Below are positions 32,504-40,921 of a DNA stretch of 64,000 nucleotides, one piece after another. Below the pieces are notes generated by a model. The model was not told the DNA's origin. It saw nothing but the letters and a program-made list of their open reading frames with translations, and did no database searches. Positions within the stretch are counted from its first letter, which is position 1, and every line of letters begins with the position of its first letter. The position numbers and the translations under genes are program-made. This DNA is from Streptomyces spirodelae (GTDB lineage: Bacteria > Actinomycetota > Actinomycetes > Streptomycetales > Streptomycetaceae): the NCBI RefSeq assembly GCF_017676385.1, contig NZ_JAFFZN010000006.1:124001-188000 (forward strand). The letters run 5' to 3'.

Positions 32504-32518
32504 TTCGACAATGTCGAC
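32504..32518 (-). promoter_or_regulatory. Candidate GylR operator upstream of glpF
   Basis: TTCGACA-A-TGTCGAC is a 15-bp palindrome with one mismatch, matching the site upstream of gylR at 33514-33528. A further CCGAACG follows on the plus strand. It probably overlaps the glpFKD promoter, so GylR bound here would repress the operon until glycerol or glycerol 3-phosphate is present. Confidence 0.55.
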
Positions 32519-32719
32519 CGCCGAACGGCAACTTTTCTCCTTCGTGGGGGTCCCGTCAAGGGGCTGTGACAGACGACTCCTGGCTGTCATCCTGCGGGCA
32601 CACAGCGGATGCGGCACCCCGCAGGCGGCCAGACGGCGTGACCGACTCCCTCCTCAGGGCCGCGACCGGCTCAGAAGAGGCCCAGCACCCCGGCTGCCAA
32701 GAGGGCTCGGCGCCCCGGC

Positions 32720-33484
32720 TCAGAACCGCTGTGCTCCCAGGTCGCGGGAGACCGCACGCGCCGTGTCCCGGACGGCGGCGACCAGCCGGGGGATCAGCTC
32801 GTCGCCCTCGCAGACCCGTTCAACGGCACCCGTGATGCCCACAGCGCCCACCGGCATCCGGCGCCGGTCGTGGATCGGCGCAGCCACCGAGGCGAGCCCG
32901 TCCCAGGTCTCCTCCACGTCCGCCGCCCAGCCGCGCGCCCGCACGGTCTCCAGCAGCTTCTCGAACCGGTCCGGCTCGGTCACCGTGCGCTCGGTGAACG
33001 CCGGCCGCTCCCCCTCCAGCGCCTCGCTCAGCGCCACCGGGTCGTAGGCGGACAGCACCTTGCCCAGCGCCGTGCTGTGCAGCGGCTGCATGGCGCCGAC
33101 CTCCAGCACCTGGCGGCTGTCGTCCGGGCGGAAGACGTGGTGCACGATCAGCACGCCCTGCTGGTGCAGCACGCCCAGATAGACGCTCTCGCCGCTGGAG
33201 CGGGCCAGGTCGTCGGTCCACACCAGGGCGCGGGCCCGCAGCTCGTGGACGTCCAGATAGCTGTTGCCCAGCCGCAGCAGCTCGGCTCCCAGCTGATAGC
33301 GGCCCGTGACCTGCTCCTGCTCCACGAAGCCCTCCTGCTGGAGGGTGCGCAGGAGCCCGTGCGCCGTACCCTTGGCGAGGTCGAGCGCCGAGGCGATCTC
33401 GGAGAGCCCGAGCCGCCGCTCGCCGCCGGCCAACAGCCGTAGTACGGCCGCCGCACGCTCCAGCGACTGGATGGTCCGGGCCAT
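32720..33484 (-). CDS. gylR: Glycerol operon regulator GylR (IclR family)
   Basis: A 254-residue IclR-family protein. The winged helix-turn-helix is at about 4-65 (TIQSLERAAAVLRLLA, LSEIASALDLAKGTAHGLLRTL), and the effector-binding IclR domain is at about 80-250 (SVYLGVLHQQGVLIVHHV, LHSTALGKVLSAY, SVAAPIHDRRRMPVGAVGITG). Its position directly upstream of glpFKD on the same strand identifies it as GylR, known in Streptomyces as the glycerol-responsive repressor of this operon. ATG 33484 has GGAGG four bases upstream. A palindrome 30 bases before the start suggests autoregulation. Confidence 0.94.
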   Translation of the reverse strand: MARTIQSLERAAAVLRLLAGGERRLGLSEIASALDLAKGTAHGLLRTLQQEGFVEQEQVTGRYQLGAELLRLGNSYLDVHELRARALVWTDDLARSSGESVYLGVLHQQGVLIVHHVFRPDDSRQVLEVGAMQPLHSTALGKVLSAYDPVALSEALEGERPAFTERTVTEPDRFEKLLETVRARGWAADVEETWDGLASVAAPIHDRRRMPVGAVGITGAVERVCEGDELIPRLVAAVRDTARAVSRDLGAQRF

Positions 33485-33513
33485 CGGTCCTCCCTGACCT
33501 GCTGCCTTCTGAA

Positions 33514-33528
33514 TTCGACAATGCCGAA
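33514..33528 (-). promoter_or_regulatory. Candidate GylR operator upstream of gylR
   Basis: TTCGACA-A-TGCCGAA is a 15-bp palindrome with one mismatch, sharing the TTCGACAATG core with the glpF site. A looser relative, GGTCG-GAATGT-CGACC, lies further up at about 33598-33613 near metH. Confidence 0.55.
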
Positions 33529-33633
33529 CGGTATCGCTTGATGCCGACGCGACGGTAGTCGGGATCGAGCCGGGATCGAGTAGCGGGGTGTCCGATGGTC
33601 GGAATGTCGACCGGCACTCTTGCGTCCGCCCGC

Positions 33634-33639
33634 TACGCT
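33634..33639 (+). promoter_or_regulatory. -10 box upstream of metH
   Basis: TACGCT at this position would give a leader of about 60 bases ending in the GGGAG site of metH. No good -35 is visible. I found no cobalamin-riboswitch B12 box in the leader. Confidence 0.4.
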
Positions 33640-33704
33640 GACCGGGTGCGCTGCCTCACCGGCGCGCAAAGCCGACAGCCGTCGCAACCCAGGGAGCCTC
33701 TTCC

Positions 33705-36700
33705 ATGGCCTCGTCGCCGAGCAGCACGTCCGCATCCTCGAACCTCACCCGGGCCGATGCCCTCCGCCAGGCGCTGGCCTCGCGCGTGGTCGTCGCCGAT
33801 GGCGCGATGGGGACGATGATCCAGGCGCAGGACCCGACGCTGGAGGATTTCGAGCAGCTGGAGGGCTGCAACGAGATTCTGAACGTGACCCGCCCCGACA
33901 TCATCCGCACGGTGCACGAGGAGTACTTCGCCGCCGGCGTGGACTGTGTGGAGACCAACACCTTCGGCGCCAACCACGCGGCGCTGGGGGAGTACGACAT
34001 CACCGACCGGATCTTCGAGCTGTCCGAAAAGGGCGTACGCATCGCCCGTGACGTCGCCGAGGAGTTCGAATCCGGGGACGGCCGGATGCGCTGGGTGCTG
34101 GGCTCCATGGGCCCGGGCACCAAGCTGCCGACCCTCGGCCACGCCCCGTACCCCACACTGCGGGACGCCTACCAGCAGAACGCCGAAGGCATGATCGCGG
34201 GCGGCGCCGACGCGCTGCTGGTGGAGACCACCCAGGACCTGCTGCAGACCAAGGCGGCCGTCATCGGCGCCCGCCGTGCGATGGAGACGGCGGGCGTGGA
34301 CCTGCCGCTGCTGTGCTCGGTCACCGTCGAGACGACCGGCACCATGCTGCTCGGCTCCGAGATCGGCGCGGCGCTCGCGGCCCTGGAGCCGCTGGGCATC
34401 GACATGATCGGCCTGAACTGTGCGACCGGGCCCGCCGAGATGAGCGAGCACCTGCGCTACCTGGCCCAGCACGCCCGCGTCCCACTGTCGTGCATGCCGA
34501 ACGCCGGTCTGCCGGTGCTCGGCAAGGACGGCGCCGGCTACCCCCTCACCCCCCAGGAGCTGGCGGACGCGCACGACACCTTCGTCCACGACTACGGCCT
34601 CTCCCTGGTGGGCGGCTGCTGCGGTACGACGCCCGAGCACCTGCGGCAGCTGGTGGAGCGGGTGCGCGGCCGTGAGCCCGCCGAGCGCAACCCGCAGCCC
34701 GAGCCCGCGGCCGCCTCCCTCTATCAGGCCGTGCCCTTCCGGCAGGACACCTCGTACCTGGCCATCGGGGAGCGGACCAACGCCAACGGGTCCAAGAAGT
34801 TCCGCGAGGCGATGCTGGACGCGCGCTGGGACGACTGCGTCGAGCTGGCCCGCGAGCAGATCCGCGAGGGCGCCCACATGCTCGACCTGTGCGTCGACTA
34901 CGTCGGCCGGGACGGCGTCGCCGACATGACGGAACTGGCCGGACGGCTGGCCACCGCTTCCACGCTGCCGATCGTGCTGGACTCCACCGAGATCGCCGTC
35001 ATCCAGGCCGGCCTCGAGAAGCTGGGCGGCCGTGCCGTCATCAACTCCGTCAACTACGAGGACGGCGACGGCCCCGACTCGCGCTTCGCGAAGGTCACCA
35101 AGCTGGCGGCCGAGCACGGCGCGGCCCTCATCGCGCTGACCATCGACGAGGAGGGCCAGGCCCGCACCGCCGAACACAAGGTCGCCATCGCCGAACGGCT
35201 CATCGCGGACCTGACCGGCAACTACGGCATCCAAGAGTCGGACATCCTCATCGACGTCCTCACCTTCACCATCTGCACCGGCCAGGAGGAGTCCCGCAAG
35301 GACGGCATCAACACCATCGAGGCCATCCGGCAGCTCAAGCAGAAGCATCCGGACGTGCAGACGGTGCTGGGTCTGTCGAACATCTCCTTCGGCCTCAACC
35401 CGGCGGCCCGCATCGTGCTCAACTCGGTCTTCCTCGACGAGTGCGTCAAGGCCGGGCTGGACTCCGCGATCGTGCACGCCAGCAAGATCCTGCCGATCTC
35501 CCGCTTCGAGGAGGAGCAGGTCACCGCGGCCCGCGACCTGGTCTACGACCGCCGCAGCGAGGGCTACGACCCGCTGCAGAAGCTGATGGAGCTGTTCGAG
35601 GGCGCCACCGCCAAGTCGATGAAGGCGGGCAAGGCCGAGGAGCTGGCAGCGCTCCCGCTGGAGGAGCGCCTCCAGCGCCGCATCATCGACGGTGAGCGCA
35701 ACGGCCTGGAGGCCGACCTGGACGAGGCCCTGCAGGAGCGGCCGGCGCTCGACATCGTCAACGACACGCTGCTGGCGGGTATGAAGGTCGTCGGTGAGCT
35801 GTTCGGCTCCGGTCAGATGCAGCTGCCGTTCGTGCTCCAGTCGGCCGAGGTGATGAAGGCCGCCGTGGCCCACCTCGAACCGCACATGGAGAAGAAGGAG
35901 GACGAGGAGGGCAAGGGCACCATCGTGCTGGCCACCGTGCGCGGCGACGTCCACGACATCGGCAAGAACCTGGTGGACATCATCCTGTCCAACAACGGCT
36001 ACCAGGTCGTCAACCTCGGCATCAAGCAGCCGGTGAGCGCCATCCTGGAGGCCGCGGCCGAACACCGCGCCGATGTGATCGGCATGTCGGGCCTGCTGGT
36101 GAAGTCCACGGTGATCATGAAGGAGAACCTGGAGGAGCTCAACCAGCGCAAGATGGCCCAGGACTTCCCCGTCATCCTCGGCGGCGCCGCGCTCACCCGT
36201 GCCTATGTCGAGCAGGACCTGCACGAGATCTACGAGGGCGAGGTCCGCTACGCCAAGGACGCCTTCGAGGGCCTGAGCCTCATGGACGCCCTGATGGACG
36301 TCAAGCGCGGGGTGCCCGGCGCCAAGCTGCCCGAGCTCAAGCAGCGCAGGGTCGCCAAGCGGGATCTCGACATCCCCGAGCCCGAGGCCAACGACGGCTC
36401 CATCCGCTCCGATGTGGCTCTCGACAATCCCGTCCCGCAGCCGCCCTTCTGGGGCACCCGGGTCGTCAAGGGCATCCAGCAGCAGGACTACGCCTCCTGG
36501 CTGGACGAGGGGGCACTGTTCAAGGGCCAGTGGGGGCTCAAGGAGTCCCGCAAGGGCGACGGGCCCTCCTATCAGGAGCTGGTGGAGTCCGAGGGCCGTC
36601 CCCGGCTGCGCGGCTGGCTGGAGCGGCTGCAGACGGAGAACCTGCTGGAGGCGTCCGTCGTCTACGGCTACTTCCCCTGCTACTCCAAGGGTGACGACCT

Positions 36701-37226
36701 GATCCTGCTGGACGAACAGGGCAACGAGCGCACCCGCTTCACCTTCCCCCGCCAGCGGCGGGGCCGGCGGCTCTGCCTGGCTGATTTCTTCCGCCCCGAG
36801 GACTCGGGCGAGACGGACGTGGTCGGGCTGCAGGTGGTCACCGTCGGGTCCAGGATCGGCGAGAAGACCGCCGAGCTCTTCGCCGGGGACGCCTACCGCG
36901 ACTACCTGGAGCTGCACGGCCTGTCCGTACAGCTCGCCGAGGCGCTGGCCGAGTACTGGCACGCCCGGGTTCGTGGCGAGCTGGGCTTCGCGGGTGAGGA
37001 CCCCGACCAGATGCAGGGCATGTTCGATCTGAAGTACCGGGGAGCCCGCTTCTCCCTGGGCTACGGCGCCTGCCCCAACCTGGAGGACCGCGCCAAGATC
37101 GCCGAGCTGCTGCGCCCCGAGCGGATCGGTGTCGAGCTGTCGGAGGAATTCCAGCTGCACCCCGAACAGTCGACCGACGCCATCGTGCTGCACCACCCCG
37201 AGGCGAAGTATTTCAACGCCCGATGA
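33705..37226 (+). CDS. metH: Cobalamin-dependent methionine synthase
   Basis: A 1173-residue enzyme with all four modules. The homocysteine domain is about 20-330, with zinc cysteines in GLNCATGP near 239 and GGCCGTTPEH near 303. The methyltetrahydrofolate domain is about 350-630 (AIGERTNANGSKKF, LDSTEIAVIQAG, LGLSNISFGLNP). The B12 domain is about 640-890, with lower-axial-ligand motif DVHDIGKNLV near 748. The C-terminal reactivation domain is about 930-1173 (GYFPCYSKGDD, RFTFPRQRRGRRLCLADFF, SLGYGACPNLEDR). It transfers methyl from methyltetrahydrofolate to homocysteine. ATG 33705 has GGGAG eight bases upstream. It stands apart from the gyl operon. Confidence 0.98.
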   Translation: MASSPSSTSASSNLTRADALRQALASRVVVADGAMGTMIQAQDPTLEDFEQLEGCNEILNVTRPDIIRTVHEEYFAAGVDCVETNTFGANHAALGEYDITDRIFELSEKGVRIARDVAEEFESGDGRMRWVLGSMGPGTKLPTLGHAPYPTLRDAYQQNAEGMIAGGADALLVETTQDLLQTKAAVIGARRAMETAGVDLPLLCSVTVETTGTMLLGSEIGAALAALEPLGIDMIGLNCATGPAEMSEHLRYLAQHARVPLSCMPNAGLPVLGKDGAGYPLTPQELADAHDTFVHDYGLSLVGGCCGTTPEHLRQLVERVRGREPAERNPQPEPAAASLYQAVPFRQDTSYLAIGERTNANGSKKFREAMLDARWDDCVELAREQIREGAHMLDLCVDYVGRDGVADMTELAGRLATASTLPIVLDSTEIAVIQAGLEKLGGRAVINSVNYEDGDGPDSRFAKVTKLAAEHGAALIALTIDEEGQARTAEHKVAIAERLIADLTGNYGIQESDILIDVLTFTICTGQEESRKDGINTIEAIRQLKQKHPDVQTVLGLSNISFGLNPAARIVLNSVFLDECVKAGLDSAIVHASKILPISRFEEEQVTAARDLVYDRRSEGYDPLQKLMELFEGATAKSMKAGKAEELAALPLEERLQRRIIDGERNGLEADLDEALQERPALDIVNDTLLAGMKVVGELFGSGQMQLPFVLQSAEVMKAAVAHLEPHMEKKEDEEGKGTIVLATVRGDVHDIGKNLVDIILSNNGYQVVNLGIKQPVSAILEAAAEHRADVIGMSGLLVKSTVIMKENLEELNQRKMAQDFPVILGGAALTRAYVEQDLHEIYEGEVRYAKDAFEGLSLMDALMDVKRGVPGAKLPELKQRRVAKRDLDIPEPEANDGSIRSDVALDNPVPQPPFWGTRVVKGIQQQDYASWLDEGALFKGQWGLKESRKGDGPSYQELVESEGRPRLRGWLERLQTENLLEASVVYGYFPCYSKGDDLILLDEQGNERTRFTFPRQRRGRRLCLADFFRPEDSGETDVVGLQVVTVGSRIGEKTAELFAGDAYRDYLELHGLSVQLAEALAEYWHARVRGELGFAGEDPDQMQGMFDLKYRGARFSLGYGACPNLEDRAKIAELLRPERIGVELSEEFQLHPEQSTDAIVLHHPEAKYFNAR

Positions 37227-37367
37227 GGGTATAGGTCATACACTGATCGGTCCGGTAGAGGCCGGTCGTCCCTTTCCGGCGGAGTCCCCGGAGCCATCCG
37301 GGCCCGTGGGCAGGGGGCGGCCGGCCTTGTCGTCCCTTCGGAGTCGTCTTTCAAGGAGGTGCCGCGG

Positions 37368-38069
37368 ATGGCCGGTCCATCCCCCGCCGTCACCACTCTG
37401 ACGGGTGAAGAGCCAGCGCTCCAGGCCGTCCTGCTGGACATGGACGGCACCCTCGTGGACACCGAGGACTTCTGGTGGGACGCCGAGGTCGAGGTCTTCG
37501 CCGAACTGGGGCACGAGCTGCGCGACGAGTGGCGCTCGGTGGTGGTCGGCGGACCGATGTCGCGCAGCGCCGGTTTCCTGATCGAGGCCACAGCGGCCGA
37601 CATCGGTCTCGAGGAGCTCAGCGTGCTGCTGAACGCCAAGTTCGTCGAGCGGCTGGAGCGGGGCGTCCCGCTGATGCCCGGCGCCCGCCGCCTGTTGGCG
37701 GAGCTGTCCGCGCACCGTATCCCCGCCGCGCTCGTCTCGGCCTCGCACCGCACCGTCGTCGACAGGATGCTGACCTGGATCGGCCCCGAGCACTTCGCCT
37801 TCACCGTCGCGGGCGACGAGCTGGCCCGTACCAAGCCGCACCCCGACCCGTATCTGACCGCGGCCCGCCGGCTGGGCGCCGATCCGGAGCGCTGCGCGGT
37901 GCTGGAGGACACCGCCACCGGTGTCGCCGCCGCCGAGGCCGCCGGCTGCCATGTGGTGGCCGTGCCGTCCCTCGCGCCGATCGAGCCGAAATCCGGCCGC
38001 ACCATTGTGAGTTCACTCGAAGAAGTCGATCTCGAATTCCTCCGTTCGCGGATCATGGTCGTCCGCTGA
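37368..38069 (+). CDS. HAD-superfamily hydrolase
   Basis: A 233-residue haloacid-dehalogenase-like phosphatase of the beta-phosphoglucomutase type. Motif I is VLLDMDGTLVDTEDFWW (nucleophile Asp near 26), and a helical cap lies at about 40-100. Motif II is ALVSASHR, the motif III lysine is in RTKPHPDPY, and motif IV is CAVLEDTATGVAAAEAAG. ATG 37368 has GGAGG eight bases upstream. The substrate is unknown. It follows metH by 140 bases. The stop codon itself lies in the loop of a 9-bp hairpin. Confidence 0.92.
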   Translation: MAGPSPAVTTLTGEEPALQAVLLDMDGTLVDTEDFWWDAEVEVFAELGHELRDEWRSVVVGGPMSRSAGFLIEATAADIGLEELSVLLNAKFVERLERGVPLMPGARRLLAELSAHRIPAALVSASHRTVVDRMLTWIGPEHFAFTVAGDELARTKPHPDPYLTAARRLGADPERCAVLEDTATGVAAAEAAGCHVVAVPSLAPIEPKSGRTIVSSLEEVDLEFLRSRIMVVR

Positions 38070-38078
38070 GCGGACGAC
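38058..38078 (+). terminator. Terminator with the stop codon in its loop
   Basis: Perfect 9-bp arms GTCGTCCGC and GCGGACGAC enclose exactly the TGA of the HAD gene. A second, imperfect hairpin (GCAGACCGC / GCGGACTGC, 38101-38123) follows. Confidence 0.6.
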
Positions 38079-38482
38079 TTCCGTCCGGAACCTGTATTTC
38101 GCAGACCGCTTTTCGCGGACTGCGGAAACCCGCCCCGCGGGCCTGGACCGAGCCCGGCGCCGGGGTGGAATTGGCTGAACTCGAGTGTCCGGTGCCGAAA
38201 TTGGTCCAGTGATGTTCGTCACGCGCTGCCCCTCGACGGCAGGGCGAAGGCGTGGTGCGCCTGGGGCTGGTGGGGAAATTGTCCTTCCCTTGTGTCCCTA
38301 TTGGTGGAATGAAGCGAAGATCGTCCCAGCGTCCGGATAGCGGACGGGAAGCCCGTGGTTTCTGTCCGTGAAACCGTTTCCGTGGCCCGCGCTTCGGGAG
38401 CGACCGGAGTAGACCATTAATGTCGGTGTACCGGCCATTCCTCCCTGCAGCAAACCCTGGCCGGCCGAGGAGATCGTCGACC
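38079..38482. other. 400-base intergenic region before the binding lipoprotein
   Basis: It contains the second terminator hairpin (38101-38123) and two small inverted repeats nearer the next gene: GTCCG-gatag-CGGAC at about 38330-38344 and GGTTTC-tgtccgt-GAAACC at 38357-38375. The latter is a plausible operator. Base composition is lower in GC than its surroundings around 38160-38320. No gene is supported. Confidence 0.4.
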
Positions 38483-40078
38483 ATGAACCGTAGAACTGTG
38501 GTGCTGCCCGCGCTTGCCGCCGGGCTGCTCACGCCCCTGCTCGCCGGGTGCGGGTCCGAGAAGGGCGGGAGCGCCGGCGGCGATGCGATCGTCGTCGGTA
38601 CGACGGACCACTTCGCGGTCGGCAAGAACGCGCCGGCCCCGTTCGATCCGGCGGCCGCGTACGACGTCGCGGCCTGGGGGGTCATGCGCAACACCTTCCA
38701 GACGCTCCTGCGCTTCCCCCGCACCGGCACCACCCCGGTAACGGACGCAGCCGGGGAGTGCGGCTTCCTCGACGCGAACAACGAGCAGTACCGCTGCACG
38801 GTGCGCAAGGGGCAGACGTTCTCCAACGGGCACACGCTGGATGCCGAGGACGTCGAGTTCTCCCTGCGGCGCCTCAAGCGCATCAACCACAAGGGCGGCC
38901 CCGCCGTCCTCTTCAGCAACCTGGCCGGCGTCCGGGCCAACGGGAAGAACGAGGTCGTCTTCCGCCTCAAGAAGCCCGACGCGACCTTCCCGTACAAGCT
39001 GACCACCCCGGCCGCGGCCATCGTCGACAGCGAGACCTACCCGGCCGACTCCCTCACCAAGGGCGACCAGCTCACCGGCTCGGGCCCCTACGCGCTCGAA
39101 CACATTGACGCCAAGTCCGCGGTGCTGGCCAAGAACCCGCACTACAGCGGCCGCCTGAAGCTGCACAACAGCAGGATCGAGCTGCGCTTCTTCGACCGTG
39201 CCGAGGGCATGGAGAAGGCGCTCAAGTCCGGCGACATCGATGTCATGGGCCGCACCATCTCCCCCGACCAGGTCAGCCGGCTGGACGAGGCCCAGGACAA
39301 GGGCATCGAGCTGGTCCAGCAGCCCGGCCAGGAGATCCGCTACCTCGCTTTCGACACCGACGACGGGACCGTGGGCAAGAAGGCCGTCCGCCAGGCCATC
39401 GCTCGGCTCGTCGACCGCAAGAAGATCGTGCGGGACGCCTACGACCGCAGCACCGAGCCGCTCTACAGCATCGTGCCGGCCGGGCTGCCCGCCCACCGCA
39501 ACTCGTTCTTCAACAAGTACGGCGACCCCAGCAAGGCGGCGGCCGAGCGGACCCTGCACGCCGCGGGCATCGACAAGCCCGTCAAGCTCACCCTCACCTA
39601 CACCACGGACCACTACGGCGACGCCACCGCCGAGGAGTTCGCCGCCCTCAAGAAGCAGCTCAACGACAGCGGCCTCTTCGATGTGCGCATCAAGGGCGTC
39701 AAGTGGGACCGGTTCCGCCCCGCGGCCACCGACGGCAAGTACCAGGTATTCGGCTACGGCTGGTACCCGGACTTCCCCGACGCGGACAATTTCGTCGCCC
39801 CGTTCTTCGAGAAGGACAACTTCCTCGGCTCGCCGTACACCAACCGCGAGATCCGCGACGAGCTCGTCCCGCGGACCCGACGCCAGACCGAACGTTCCGC
39901 CACCACGGGCGCCTTCGGCCGCGCCCAGGACATCGTCGCCGAGGACGTGCCCATTCTCCCGCTCTGGCAGGGCAAGCAGTACCTGGCGGCCCGCGACGAC
40001 ATCACCGGCGTCGAATGGACCCTCAACTCCTCCTCGGTGCTCCAGCTGTGGGAGCTGGGCAGGGGCCAGACGGACTGA
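38483..40078 (+). CDS. Peptide/solute-binding lipoprotein of an ABC importer
   Basis: A 531-residue family 5 extracellular binding protein (oligopeptide type). Residues 1-23 are a lipoprotein signal with lipobox LLAGC, so the protein should be tethered outside the membrane. The body has family segments FDPAAAYDVAAWGVMRNTFQTL near 54, FSNGHTLDAEDVEFSLRRL near 115, GSGPYALEH near 205 and YPDFPDADNFVAPFF near 430. No permease or ATPase gene is adjacent, so it must share a transporter encoded elsewhere or act as a sensor. ATG 38483 has GAGGAG ten bases upstream. A terminator follows. Confidence 0.92.
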   Translation: MNRRTVVLPALAAGLLTPLLAGCGSEKGGSAGGDAIVVGTTDHFAVGKNAPAPFDPAAAYDVAAWGVMRNTFQTLLRFPRTGTTPVTDAAGECGFLDANNEQYRCTVRKGQTFSNGHTLDAEDVEFSLRRLKRINHKGGPAVLFSNLAGVRANGKNEVVFRLKKPDATFPYKLTTPAAAIVDSETYPADSLTKGDQLTGSGPYALEHIDAKSAVLAKNPHYSGRLKLHNSRIELRFFDRAEGMEKALKSGDIDVMGRTISPDQVSRLDEAQDKGIELVQQPGQEIRYLAFDTDDGTVGKKAVRQAIARLVDRKKIVRDAYDRSTEPLYSIVPAGLPAHRNSFFNKYGDPSKAAAERTLHAAGIDKPVKLTLTYTTDHYGDATAEEFAALKKQLNDSGLFDVRIKGVKWDRFRPAATDGKYQVFGYGWYPDFPDADNFVAPFFEKDNFLGSPYTNREIRDELVPRTRRQTERSATTGAFGRAQDIVAEDVPILPLWQGKQYLAARDDITGVEWTLNSSSVLQLWELGRGQTD

Positions 40079-40092
40079 ACCGTCCAGGGCCA

Positions 40093-40110
40093 GGGGGCCG
40101 CAAGGCCCCC
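40093..40110. terminator. Terminator between convergent genes
   Basis: GGGGGCC-gcaa-GGCCCCC, perfect 7-bp arms with a stable tetraloop, between the binding protein and the response regulator that faces it. Confidence 0.65.
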
Positions 40111-40207
40111 GGCCTCGCCCCCGCTACGGGAGCAGGGGGCAGGCCGCAGCCCCGGGGTCCGGGGGCGCTCCGGGTCCGGGGGCCGCAACCCGCGTCCGGC
40201 CGCCGGC

Positions 40208-40879
40208 TCAGGACGAACCGGGCCGCACCAGTCCGCTCTCGTACGCGTACACCGCCGCCTGCACCCGGTCGCGCAGCCCCAGCTTGGTCAGCACATGGCC
40301 GACGTGCGTCTTGACGGTCGTCTCGCTCACGAAGAGGTCAGCCGCGATCTCCGCGTTCGACAGCCCGCGCGCCACCAGCTTGAGCACCTCGACCTCACGC
40401 TCGGTCAGCTGATGCAGCGTGTCCGGCACCGGCTCCTCGCCCGAGGGCAGCTTGCCCGCGTACTTGTCCAGCAGCCGGCGGGTGATGCTCGGCGCCAGCA
40501 TGGCCTCGCCCGCCGCCACCACCCGGATGGCCTGCACCAGCTCGCCGGCGGGCGCGTCCTTGAGCAGGAACCCGCTGGCCCCGGCGCGCAGCGCCTCGAC
40601 CACGTACTCGTCCAGGTCGAAGGTGGTCAGGACCAGGACCTTCGCGGGTCCGTCCTTCGCGGGCCCGGTGATCCGGCGGGTGGCCTCGACCCCGTCCATC
40701 CGGGGCATCCGGATGTCCATCAGGACCACGTCCGGCTGCAGGGCACGCACCTGGTCGAGCGCCTGCAGGCCGTCCCCCGCCTCACCGACCACCGCTATGT
40801 CCTGCTCGGCCTCCAGAATCATCCGGAAGCCGGTGCGCAGCAGCGGCTGGTCGTCGACCAGCAGAACGCGGATTGCCAC
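40208..40879 (-). CDS. NarL/FixJ-type response regulator (orphan)
   Basis: A 223-residue two-domain regulator. The receiver domain is about 1-120, with acidic pair VDDQ, phospho-acceptor Asp in VVLMDIRMPRMDG near 54, Thr in VLTTFD and Lys in LLKDAPAG. The LuxR-type helix-turn-helix is about 155-215 (LTEREVEVLKLVARGLSNAEIA, TVKTHVGHVLTKLGLRDR). No histidine kinase gene is next to it in this window. GTG 40879 has GGAG five bases upstream. Its targets are unknown. The RecB-type nuclease gene lies upstream on the same strand with a 42-base gap. Confidence 0.92.
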   Translation of the reverse strand: MAIRVLLVDDQPLLRTGFRMILEAEQDIAVVGEAGDGLQALDQVRALQPDVVLMDIRMPRMDGVEATRRITGPAKDGPAKVLVLTTFDLDEYVVEALRAGASGFLLKDAPAGELVQAIRVVAAGEAMLAPSITRRLLDKYAGKLPSGEEPVPDTLHQLTEREVEVLKLVARGLSNAEIAADLFVSETTVKTHVGHVLTKLGLRDRVQAAVYAYESGLVRPGSS

Positions 40880-40921
40880 GGGAACTCCTCAAGGGGACGG
40901 CAGCGGTCGCCCCATTCTCAC

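Noticed and set aside
32504..33613. Third GylR operator at about 33598-33613
   Set aside because: GGTCG-GAATGT-CGACC is palindromic but its spacing differs from the two matched sites, so I do not list it as a separate operator.
33485..33704. Cobalamin riboswitch before metH
   Set aside because: No B12-box sequence is visible and the predicted leader is only about 60 bases.
33633..37196. Very long minus-strand open frame opposite metH
   Set aside because: High-GC codon structure keeps the opposite frame open; the plus-strand protein is a full-length, motif-complete methionine synthase.
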